Assembly: GCF_963675165.1 (NCBI RefSeq)
Contig: NC_087382.1
Location: forward strand, 4,503,963 to 4,567,962
Direction: 5' to 3'
Length of the DNA stretch: 64,000 nucleotides
DNA from: Halichondria panicea
Taxonomy: Eukaryota > Porifera > Demospongiae > Suberitida > Halichondriidae
The position numbers and the translations under genes were made by a program. The number at the start of each line of letters is the position of its first letter. Position 1 is the first letter of the stretch. Below are positions 32,901-43,900 of this stretch, in pieces. The notes below the pieces were generated by a model. It did no database searches. It saw only the letters and a program-made list of their open reading frames with translations, and had not been told where the DNA came from.

Positions 32901-35900
32901 ATATATGCATGTAATTAGTTTATATAGCTTTAATATAAAATTCATTATAGAAACTACTATAACACTATTGAGCGAAAGCATAACATGGTGAGAGGCATTA
33001 GCAAGCGCACGCTTGCAACACTCGTTTGTTTATTTTTCCAATCATGTTTACATTCCATTGCACAGTGATTATTAGATGCCAGCAGTTGACTCATCCGACT
33101 AACGGAGAAGTCAGTGTTTCCACTGGCACACACGGAGTTAACCTCGGTGTGGGAGCTGTAGCTACTTATTCCTGCAGCAATGGCTATGGACTAGTGGGAC
33201 AAGCTACCAGGACTTGTGTTAGTGATGGAGGGAGCTCAGGAATATGGAGTGGGAGTCAACCAACGTGTGAAGGTTTGTAAATGTACCAGAAAGTATAATA
33301 CAAGGAGGCCTCAAATAATGGAGTCTGGGTGTGTCTTGCATGCAGACTGTGTGCATATGCTATTATGGGCTATAACAATAGTCTTTTTAACGTCTAAGGT
33401 GACTATCATGCATGCTACATGTTCTGAAAGCTTGGTCTAACATCACCCTCTCTTTAGTTATTCATATAAACATCACTGCAATGAATTCGAAAATATGAAT
33501 ATTGAAATAACAATTGTATGTTTGAACAATTTATTCACAGAGGTGATAACATGTCCGTCACTTGCACCTCCTGTCAATGGAGTCCTCACATTCACTCCTG
33601 GTACTGACAACAGCAACATTGGACTGGGCTCAGTGGCCACCTATTCCTGTAACCTTGGCTATATGCTGGTGGGACCATCTACAAGAGTGTGTCTAACTGC
33701 AAATGGAGGAGCTTGGAGTGGAAATGAACCAGCATGTGAAGGTAGACAATTGTTTTCGTTACAAAGGTCGTGTAGCCAGATGCAATGATCATAAGGATTG
33801 TGCAGTGTAATGTATGTCACATCTTCATATAATTCTATAGCTTGTTAAGAGACTTGCTTCTTTAACATATTAAATTGAGTACCATGCAGCAACGTATTAT
33901 TTAAGACCATCTCATTTACTATACAGATGCAATCTACTGTCCATCACTAACGGCCCCAGACAATGGTAGTGTGACTATCATCTCTGGTGTCAACCTTCTC
34001 AGTGTGGGGTCAGTGGCTACCTACTCATGTGACCCAGGCTACGCCCTCCTGGGACCTCCCACCAGGACTTGTGAGGACCTAGACTCTGACTTAGTGGGAA
34101 CATGGACTGGAACAATGCGAGAATGTCAAGGTTAATATAAGTTATGGAAATACCCTGTTTTGTCAAATTTGAATCCCTCTTATTATAAAACCATTTTGTT
34201 TATACCCATATATTTTTCTCATTGTGATTTGGTTTCTCTTACATGATTGATTTCCTTCTCTCAGTGATTCTCTGTCCTGAGATCACGGCCCCTGTTAATG
34301 GGACCCTTGTCATTTCCACCCCCTCACCAACCCAACCTCTTGGTGTGGGCACCACTGCCACCTACTCGTGTGATCCTGGCTATGTTCTGGTTGGTGACCT
34401 TACTAGAACTTGTGAAGACTTGGGCACTGCAACAGCTGGAACTTGGAGTGGCTCAGAAGTGGATCCTATTTGTGAGTCCACTGCAGATACGTACCGGTAC
34501 TAAAAGAGGTATAGAGTTCACCAGAACATTTTTGGTCATCATCACTATACACTCTCTGAATTGCAGTCTAATTCATTTAGCACTGTTTTCACAACTCTGC
34601 GCATTATAGTATCAATTCTAGACAGTTTACAGGTTTTTATGTTTACAGGTTTTATACCGAACAGAGCTCTAGTGGACTGTGAGAATACAACCTGTCGATA
34701 CGAACAGCTGGTGTGTCCCGATCGAGACAACTGCACAATAAACTGTAATGACATGAGATCGTACGCTTGTTTCAGGACTGGTGTTGTGTGTCCGAGTGTA
34801 TTGGGAGATTGTAATCTCAATTGTGATGATTCATACGCCTGCATACAAGCTAACACCACATGCCCTCAAGGGAACTGTAACGTAAACTGTCCGAGTGATT
34901 ACTCTTGTCAGAATTCAGTTGTGCAGTGCTCAGGTGACAACTGTCTCCATTCTTGTGATGGCCAACAATCGTGCTCTTCCTCAGTCATGCAGTGCTCGGG
35001 TAACAGCTGTCTCCAATCCTGTGATGGGCGTGGTTCGTGCTCCTATGCAATGACTGAATGCTTCAATGGAAACTGCAATTTACACTGCACTGATAGGGAA
35101 TCTTGTCAATATGCAACAATGACGTGCTCAGCGAATGCTTTCTGTAATGTGAATTGCGGCAATGGATACCGAGCATGCCGATCGTCAGAGTTTGTGTGTG
35201 AACAAGGCAGTACCTGTGTCTTTAACTTCGATGGAGGGTTCAATGGTAACAGGATCGGCCTGTATACAGATATCACATGTGAAGAGAACAGTACCTGCAG
35301 CATCAGGTGCACTGGACTGAGTAATAGTGCTAGTGATCAATGTCAAGATACTGATATCGTCTGTCCCACGAGTAATGGGGAGTGTACTGTCGAGTGCAGT
35401 GGTTACCAATCCTGTCAATATTCACGCATTACATGTGGACCAAACAGTGACTGCTTGACTTGTAGCGGGGAGCTGTCATGCCGTCAATCAATTATCACAC
35501 TACGAGCGGGTACAGATGCACCCATTATGAAATGCACTGGTCTTTCATCTTGTCAACACTCTCGAATCACTTGCCCAACTAACAACAACTGCACTATCAA
35601 CTGTAATGCACAGAACTCGTGTCAATCCTCTACCATCACTTGCTCAGCTAACAACAACTGCACTATGAACTGTAACGCACAGAACTCGTGTCAATCCTCT
35701 ACCATTATTTGCCCAGCTAACAGCAACTGCACTATCAACTGTGATGGCCAATTTTCCTGTAACAATGCTCGAGTGACCTGTCCCTCTGGAGACTACAGTT
35801 GCAACATACGCTGCACTGACCCACTGTCCTGTCAAGACTTGAGTATCACCAACACACACAATGTCAACCTGCTCTGTTGTGGTGGTCCCACTGCTTGTGC

Positions 35901-35949
35901 AGGAACGAGTGTGGTACCCACCTCCATCGATTGCCCCTACATTAATTAA
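29963..35949 (+). CDS. Type II membrane protein: coiled coil, six sushi domains, Cys-rich array (copy 2, 1132 aa)
   Basis: Paralog of the 17885-22683 gene with the same eight-exon, phase-1 structure: 29963-30827, 30916-31134, 31312-31506, 33066-33272, 33541-33741, 33927-34130, 34265-34471 and 34649-35949. Exons 3 to 7 have identical lengths in both copies. The cytoplasmic head contains NPVY (an NPxY sequence), which is NPVF in copy 1. A membrane anchor lies at ~46-72, then the coiled coil (~85-287), six sushi modules (~289-699) and the Cys-rich array (~700-1132), which is 26 residues longer than in copy 1 and includes a recently duplicated CNAQNSCQSSTI unit. Intron 3 is 1559 bp against 123 bp in copy 1, because repeats have inserted. 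A recognition or scavenger receptor is inferred. Confidence 0.87.
31587..32285. repeat. Dispersed GT-linked repeat interrupted by a hAT-like insert
   Basis: The block beginning ATTATGCCTCGAGGCGTAG matches 39574-39905 through (GT)n, AACTAACAGCTTCTATAGGC and the Leu-rich-looking CTCGAGTTATGGCTAG segment. It is split by the element at 31909-32224. It lies wholly within intron 3 of the second sushi gene. Confidence 0.7.
31909..32224. mobile_element. hAT-like MITE with CAGTGGCGTAG termini
   Basis: The left end CAGTGGCGTAGGC and right end GGCTACGCCACTG are inverse copies. AAAAG is found directly outside both ends (31904-31908 and 32225-32229), a likely 5-bp target duplication. It is nested in the dispersed repeat. 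A longer relative with CAGGGGCGTAGC ends is at 62235-62839. Confidence 0.75.
32351..32680. mobile_element. Inverted-repeat element, ~70-bp arms
   Basis: GATCGGGAATCAAGCCTATC...CACAGTTTTGTTCT on the left is matched in inverse by AGAACAAAACTGTGGATAGG...TTGATTCCCGAC on the right. Weaker pairing extends outward over GTCGGGCGCC / GGCGCTCGAC. The interior is ~180 bp and no coding sequence is seen. Confidence 0.75.
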
Positions 35950-36532
35950 CTGTTGATTGGCGAACATTATTTAGACAGAACTAGCTGCTAGACTAGTGTT
36001 CATAGCAGAATAGCTCATCGATATTATCGATCAGTATTGAGTAGAACAAAATTCGATATGCAATACAACATTATTTTTTAGATTTTGTATAATAGTTGTA
36101 ATTAATTAATGAATGTTGATCGATGTAATTCAAGGTTGTAGTTCAACAGTAGTAGCTATCGCTGATCTAAAAATAATTGATTTTCTGATCCACCCTTTCA
36201 TATATTAACCCAACAAAATAATTTTTGGGCTATGCATGCCAAATTGCAATGTATCTCTCAATCTTGCAAATAATTATGAATGAACAATGACGGAATCATT
36301 TGAAAGGTCTAGAGTGTTGAACTCCTCTATTTTTACTTATAAGTAGAGCGTTAAATGCATGACATGCACGAATCATTACATTTTTTATTATAAATAATTA
36401 TGTCACAATAATAATTACGAAAAAAGTTAGTCTCAGGTATGACATAATTATATGAAAACAACCAATAAGTCAGACAATAATAATAATAATGAATTTAACT
36501 ATAACAATTGATCGCCTAACACAATAGCTCCT
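35950..36532. other. Spacer between convergent sushi and DNAJB11 genes
   Basis: This ~580 bp AT-rich stretch holds the 3' UTRs of both genes, including a - strand AATAAA at 36389-36384. No gene is seen. Confidence 0.5.
36384..36389 (-). terminator. DNAJB11: Polyadenylation signal AATAAA of DNAJB11
   Basis: AATAAA on the - strand lies about 145 nt past the stop codon at 36533-36535. It is a plausible cleavage signal. Confidence 0.45.
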
Positions 36533-39500
36533 CTACAGTCCATTGTACACTGTCTGTTTAGAGTCTTGTCCCAGCAACCGGATCAACTCTGCAGGGGAGG
36601 TAAACAAAGCATGAAAGCATGAAAGCAAGTATCGTGCATATAAATTACACTGAATTAATATGTAACTAATAAGCTACTGTATAATCTGGTTAGTAAGCGT
36701 ATGCGCCTATAGGGAAAAAAGCAGACCTCTATTATCCGGATGCGCTTATAGAAATTAACCACGCCCATGACGTTTCAATGAACCCAGTATGGGACCACTA
36801 AATGAATCTCCTCCCCAATACCCCACCCCTCACACAGATGCTTCTACACTACAAAACCACACCCACCTTCTCTTGTCTCTTCGGATAAGCTTCCCCTGGG
36901 AAACTCTACATCCTGACGTACAGTGTCCCTTTCATCTTGTTGTTGTCGTAGTTAGGCATGCCCTCCCCAGTCTTTTGGATGATTGCCCCAGGCCATGTCA
37001 CCTTGTCTCTTTTCAAATTCACCTATGGCATTGTCACATGATGATCATCACACTACTACATCCGATACCAATTCAGTATAATTATTATTTGATCACATAC
37101 AAGTACGTGATAGCTTCTACTTACCAAGTGTCCATCCAGATGCTCTATATTCATGTCAAATCCTACCAGTGCATCTCGTAGAGTCACGGTCACGTTCATG
37201 TAGAGGTCGTCACCACGGCGCTCAAACAACGGGTGTCTGTTAGGATATCAAAACAGGGTTAGTTTGAATTAGGGCATAGAGTAAAACATGACTTACAGAG
37301 TGTACAGTGAACACAGGGTCTGCCCACACACGGGATTATTAATCATAATTAAGACCACTTTAACTACGTACATGTACATGTACATACTACGAAATGCATC
37401 GATTCGCTACTTATTGTCAGAAAGTAGTCATCAACTAAAAAAAAATCCTGGGCAGATCCCTGTGTATGTTAAAAAAATAGTACCATGTACACATACAATG
37501 TATAGTGATAAATGTACTGTAATACGAAATCGAAAGTAAAAGAATAAGATGTCCTCACTTTTGAGTCATGATGATGAAGATGAGGTCACCTGGTTCCCCG
37601 TCAGTGTGGGGCTCCCCCTCCGCTATGAACGGGTAGTTATAGCCATCCTTCATACCTGGTTCAATGTCAATCTCCAGCACCTTCTCCTCCAGGACGTATC
37701 TGTGTGTGTGTGTGCATGGGGTGGGGTGAGGCGGCCTGTACGTTCAGTCAATCTCTTATAATACAGTACACATGTACATGTATACACTAACAACATGGAT
37801 GCTATAGCTAGACAGTAGATCAAAGGTTTCAGTCAATTGCTTACAGGGTGGAGGAGGGATACATGTACATGTACAATGTATCCCTCCTCCACCTGAATTA
37901 TTTATACGCTGTCAAACAGTGTTGCACCATACAGTGTACAGTGTACATGTCAAGGTGCTGTATTGCAGCCTCTCACTGCTGAGGTTTAGTCAACAATGTG
38001 TATAGCTGCACTGTATTAATCTCACAAGCTCTCTCACCTAATGTTGGGACACTCCTCACACACTTGCTGTGGAGACATCTGAAGGAGAGAGCAATACAAG
38101 GATTACAATACATGCATGCATACACTGCACACGGAGAAGCCATCACCATCACCAGTACTTGTACTATTGTACAGTGTGTGTGTGTGTCATTAGCAATACA
38201 GATAATAATGTCAGAATTACCAACACTTTAGAGAGATATTTAGGCAATTACTGTCCAATTTCTTAGTTACCTTCCAAAAATGTGAGCAATGCGGCCATCA
38301 ATTTTCACACAGCTGTTCAAAAATCTCTAGATTTTATTGCTACATGTAGGTCCTATCACACAATGGACACACGTATGCACTGTAAAAGTGGACTTCAGGG
38401 TACTACAATCATGTATGCGTTGGAACTTGGTTAGAGTATCCCGATTATAAGAGGTGTCCTAATTGTAGGGGACTTAATGCAATACAGTAATAGTATGCTG
38501 CCTACAAAACAAGCTTTTATAGACAGCACTAAGTGCCCATCCAAATAATGAGATTGAGGCAATAATTATCGTTGTACAATTGTCGTTGTCTATTACTTAA
38601 AGGTCCGGCCGGCCTGTACACAATACAATATACACTGTGGAAATTGTGGATGAAAGTACATGTACATTGTACTAGTCTCTTTTGTACATGTATTACTGAC
38701 AGTTTAGTTGTCCTACACTGTACCTCCACCCACCCAAGCCCTACCTGGAATCGTCCCGGTCCAACCTGGATGGTCTTCATCTCAGTACGGCAGTTGCACT
38801 GTCGTGTCCCCGACGCAGGATGAGGGACCGCCTTGAAACGAGCAAACTAGGGGAGAATAATCAACACATACATGGATACTGGGATTACCACTAGCCTGTG
38901 ACCGTAAATTCTAGCTTTCTACTTTAGTGACCCTGTTCCAGGTAAGGGATCACTGTAACTGAACGAGTGCCTGCTAATGCACTAAGCAGACAAAATAAAA
39001 ATCGCTCAAGTTAGCTGTAAATGTAATACTATATACACGGTTACCCTATAAATATTAAGCAGGCTACACTCTCTACAATACAGCCAGGTTAATGGGCTCC
39101 AAAGTATGGGTTTAGACACATGGGCTAGCAGGCCTTCCTCTATTACCAGTGTCTGGTTACTAGAGACATATTCACGGAAAAGGTACTTAGAAATTTATAA
39201 ACAAACTTAATTAGACAACCCTGTACAGTGGTTTCACATTACACCACTAAATTACGGGAATAACTTCGTGGGTATCAAATGACAACAATACACTTACTGT
39301 GGTTTCAGAAGTCCATCATAATTACTAAACATGTACCAGCCTACTGCATACACGCACACACACTAGTAGGCATGTACCTCAATGAAGCTTCCCTTGTAGA
39401 GGTCCTCCAGTGAGACGTGCATGTCCATGGTGATGGTACCTCCACGGGGGATTTCCCTCTGACCTCCCTGGTTCCCAAAACCAAAGCCAAACCCACCACC

Positions 39501-40664
39501 AAAGAATGAACTGCAGATAAAAAGCATTTGGCATTTAAAAGTGTTATTATTAGCAACAGAGGCATCCCCTTAATTATGCCTCGAGGAGTAAAGCTGACCG
39601 TGTGTGTGTGTGTGTGTGTGTGTACTCCAGCTGTAAATGCTCAACGGTTGCAATGCGACAAAAACTAACAGCTTCTATAGGCTTCTAACCACGTTCTCTT
39701 AGATTTTGATTTGTGGGTTAGCAAACTAAAGCTTCTTTCTCGAGTTATGGCTAGTTATGGCTAGTTTGCAGTCTCTTCAGAATCGTTCGTAGCATCATCT
39801 ATTAGCACAAATTTCTATTTAACTTTTAACTTAGCCTTGCACTAAAGTGACAACTATTTGTAGCCTACAAAAGCTGTACACTGCCAGAAAAAGCCGTTGT
39901 GAACTTCAACCTCTCTGCAGATCCTCCCCTTTTTTGATAGCACGATGTCATAATAATTTTGAACTTCTAGCATCATGTTTCTATCCTTCAAGATCACCTG
40001 TAGCCACCACAGTTCCGTTTCATTAAGCTCCAAAGCCAAACATGCCTCAAGGATGTAATATAAGCGCTTGGGTGCTTGTGGGAGTTTAATACTGTACATA
40101 AACTGTACTGTGATCGTCTCAATTGAAATACAACTAAACCAGTTATCTGTTGNNNNNNNNNNNNNNNNNNNNNNNNNNNNNNNNNNNNNNNNNNNNNNNN
40201 NNNNNNNNNNNNNNNNNNNNNNNNNNNNNNNNNNNNNNNNNNNNNNNNNNNNNNNNNNNNNNNNNNNNNNNNNNNNNNNNNNNNNNNNNNNNNNNNNNNN
40301 NNNNNNNNNNNNNNNNNNNNNNNNNNNNNNNNNNNNNNNNNNNNNNNNNNNNCACCATGGCTAATTTACGATAGGCTTTCTTTATTTGACTGGTAGTAGC
40401 ATCTTTATTTACTCCTAGTATTTTATAAAAATCTCGCCTGAGGGGAAAACGGAGGCAGTACAGTGGTTGGTAAAAAGATATACGACAACATATGTGAGTG
40501 TGCATTATATAAAATATGCAAGTATTTCTAAGTTTTATTCTTTTTCTGACTGTGTGTACGTACGTGTAGCGCTGATGTTCAATGCTAACTTACCCTGACA
40601 AGGCGATAAGGATGCTATTAAAAAGTAGAAGAGACAGCAGGAGTGTGTTTGTAGACAGCTTCAT
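36533..40664 (-). CDS. DNAJB11: DnaJ homolog subfamily B member 11 (ER co-chaperone ERdj3), gap and frameshift
   Basis: ER-lumenal HSP40 that delivers unfolded clients to BiP. Exons, 5' to 3': 40594-40664 (signal peptide [19 protein letters not shown]), 40437 into the gap ([20 protein letters not shown], start of the J domain), 39378-39510, 38745-38846, 38038-38078, 37559-37699, 37125-37236, 36867-37022 and 36533-36588. The HPD part of the J domain falls in the N gap. The family's Cys pair pattern is present (RQCNCRTEM...GPGRFQ, then CEECPN), as are [19 protein letters not shown] and the VYNGL end. In the exon 36867-37022 the frame breaks at ~36913: GTLYV is followed by [16 protein letters not shown] only in another frame, consistent with ~4 lost bases. 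The phase into the last exon fits the shifted frame. Confidence 0.93.
39574..39905. repeat. Dispersed GT-linked repeat in a DNAJB11 intron
   Basis: It starts ATTATGCCTCGAGG, has a (GT)n tract at 39600-39622, and then matches the 31587 copy closely (AACTAACAGCTTCTATAGGC). It lies between the scaffold gap and the exon at 39378-39510. Confidence 0.7.
40153..40352. other. Scaffold gap of 200 N
   Basis: Exactly 200 N, the look of a fixed-size gap. It removes the middle of the DNAJB11 J domain, including the expected HPD motif, so the true length is unknown. Confidence 0.99.
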
Positions 40665-40925
40665 CTTCTTAGACTAAGCGCCTTCCCTCGAGACCACTGT
40701 TAATTGTGGCTAGCTGAAAATGTGACACGTAGGCAAGCGTAATGACATTCTTTTGTAGTTTCCGTGTGGTGGGGGAGGTACTGTGCCGCCCACGCAACGC
40801 ACGCCACGCCGTGGGGGTCCTCTATTTCAACATTACGTCATACAGTATTTATTATAAAACCAATGAATTTTGTATTATTATGATAGTTTTGCTTTGAAAC
40901 GAAAACACAACACAACACTGAGATA
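40665..40925. promoter_or_regulatory. Bidirectional promoter between DNAJB11 and NBR1
   Basis: Only 261 bp separate the two divergent start codons. The region contains ATTACGTCAT (40832-40841), an ATF/CRE-like site (TGACGTAA on the other strand), and a GC-richer patch (GCACGCCACGCCGTGGGGG). There is a CCAAT at 40859-40863 but no full ER-stress element in the standard CCAAT-N9-CCACG arrangement. Coordinated control of an ER chaperone and an autophagy receptor is possible (inference). Confidence 0.55.
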
Positions 40926-43900
40926 ATGGCTGCACAAACTCAAGCCAGTTCAGAGCAAGCTTCAACAAAGTTGAAATGTCACTTGTATCCAGTCCTGACC
41001 CCCCTGGCACCAAAGGTTGTCTTCAAGCTCTGTGCTAGTTACCATGGAAGGAATCTAGAGCTGGACATGACCGAGCCTTCACTGGATGTCTACACTCTGG
41101 TGGCCATTAAGAGCAAGGTAGCTTTATAATAATGCCCTTACAATAATATATTAATTGACGGTACATGGGCAATTTTGGTTAAGTTTTAATTTACAATGTC
41201 TCTGTGCATGTGCGATGCATGTACATTGTATTACTATACCATAGTAGTGTACAGTGCCAACGGCTGTAATTAATTTTTATGGCACTTATAAAAAGGTATG
41301 CCAAGGAAATTTGCAAGTGGCCTTTACTTTTTGGCCTATAACAATTATTTATGTGCATGCATTATTTTGATGCAAAGCTGTGCTTATAATTATAACTGTC
41401 TGGATGCAGCTGTAACATTATGCAGAGACCAAAAACCAAACACTACACAGTAGATCAACCTGCATACTAAAGAGTAGACACTAGCTGTAGCGCATAAGCA
41501 CTACCATGTTGGTAATCACGACAATTAACAGAGCGTATCATTTACATGTGTGCAGGACATCCTTTGGAAGCTTAGGAAACTACATTCCTAACGAAACGTT
41601 AGAGGTTTTCAGCCAATAACAATAACTCACCACAATTTAAGTGCCGCACTTTTAGAAACCTTTAAACCGAGCTGGCGCTCATGCATGTACCGGAATAGTT
41701 TTTCGCTTGCGTTTAGGTTATTAGAAAGCGCAACTAGAATGTTTTGCGAGCATCAAACATAATTATGTGAACTTTGCGAGCGTTGATCGCTTTGCAACAA
41801 TAAATTGCAAAAACCTAAACTAGTACTGGTATGACACCTTGCCAGAATGCAATAGTTAGATAAACTTTTCTGCTAATTAATTTTTACCTTCTAGTAATAC
41901 GGTTGATACGAACAACACACTGTATTTACAAGTTTCAAATTTGATACATCTTTGAAATAAGTTTCCTCGTAAAATAATTGGCGAGACTAAATGTACAGTT
42001 ACTCAATCCTTACTCAATCCTTACTCAAGTTATTACATGGTTCTATGGTTTTGAGTGAATGGGTAAGTGGCACATAGTTGGAAGGTATCTATTTCAAACA
42101 AGTATGGTAATTTCCATTAAAATGTTCCCATAACCGGTAGCTAGCCATTCTTATAACTTCTCCAATTCTTAGTATGATTGATTCCTGTGTCTGTGTGTAT
42201 GCATGCATGGCTTAGTATACACTATAGTAAATAAGTGCTGTAACACAATAATTATCTCTATATGCTTACATGTTGATCATGCATGTGATTTTGGTGATTT
42301 AAACGTGTTTTGTGGTTTGTTTTTCATATGCTAATGGAGATCAAAGGCGTGAACTACAGATATGACTGGTACAGTAGTGCATGTCAGCATCAGAGCATGC
42401 AGTAATGATGCTACTGTACTGCATGTGCACGTCATGTATTCTGCTAGTACATGTAGCAACACACAATTATACAATGCATGCATCAACAAGAATTTGTAAC
42501 GATGTGTGTGCAGTCTGGTTTGCTTACACACTGTGTTATTGAGCTTCTTATTGAGACTCTAAAGGTTTCCTTTATACATGTACATGCAGATTCAAGAGGC
42601 TTTCCATATCAAAGATATTCAACTGACCTACTTGGACGAAGATAGCGACAACATTTCCATTGACACCCAAGGTGAGAGAAGCCTTGCATGTTACAGTCAT
42701 GTACAGCTCTTTGTATACATAGGGCTTTTACTACATAATTACAGTGCATGCATGGGATTGCTGTGCAGCTCCTTGTAGCCTGGGCTTGTCTTATATACTG
42801 TACATGCATATAATGGTATTACGGGCTTGTTGTATAGTGAAATTGCTGTGCAGCTCTTTGTAGGGATTGAATTGTTGTATAATAGGTTTCAATGAGCATG
42901 CATGCAGTTGTAGTTTCATTGTTGTGGGGTTAGTATTCGGAGTATATCCTGTATTGTGATAGCCGCTTAATCTAAATAATTAATGGCTAGTATACAAAGG
43001 GAAGGAGGGGTGCTTTAAAATTATTGGTTCAGCTTCTTTCTTCCCCAATGTTCCCCACTCTTTCCTATACACATGTAACTGGAAGCTGTAAATCCATATA
43101 CATGCACAGTGTGATGACCATGCATGACCTGTCATGCCAGAATCAGGACTCCCACTTATCACTCTGCATAGTTCCAATAATGTGCTATTGATTCTCTGCA
43201 TGGCATGTGGTGTGTCACATAACTCTACAGATGTGGTATGTGGTATAATATCATACTATAATTGCTTCCATAAAGTGGTAACTTTAGAAACCTAAATGTA
43301 ATTTGGTATTTATCAGGACTCCCACTTATCACTCTGCATAGTTCCAATAATGTGCTATTGATTCTCTGCATGGCATGTGGTGTGTCACATAACTCTTACA
43401 GATGTGGTATGTGGTATAATATCATACTGTAATTGCATCCATGAAGTGGTAACTTTAGAAACCTAAATGTAATTTGGTATTTATTGCCAAATGCAGAGGA
43501 GTTTGTGGAGGCACTAAAGGTGGGCAAGAAGATTAGCAAGCTTCAACTCTCTGTTACAGGAAAGGTTAGTCATGCAGAAGTATTCGTTACTGTAATTAGT
43601 TGGCATGCTATACATGTACTGTATCGTGTGTATTAATTCTTGGCTGTTTTGTGTTTGTGATGTCTGCAGTGTTTGCATTACAGCTCGATCCACTTTAAAC
43701 TTTCAATATTCGTGATCTTGTACATGTATAATTATAATTACGTATGTACAGTGAAACATGTCTATATATAGCGATCTTCGTTGGGTAGACCAAACAGTGC
43801 ATGGCTGTAATAAAAAAAAATGGCCTAGCTGCACATAGCTGCACATTTTAATGTGTTTGTCTGTCCCTAATGCACAGGACTACAACGACTATGTGGAGGG

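Noticed and set aside
40805..40865. A classical ER-stress element in the DNAJB11 promoter
   Set aside because: CCAAT and CCACG-type sequences are both present but not in the required orientation with a 9-bp spacer. Only a CRE-like site is supported.
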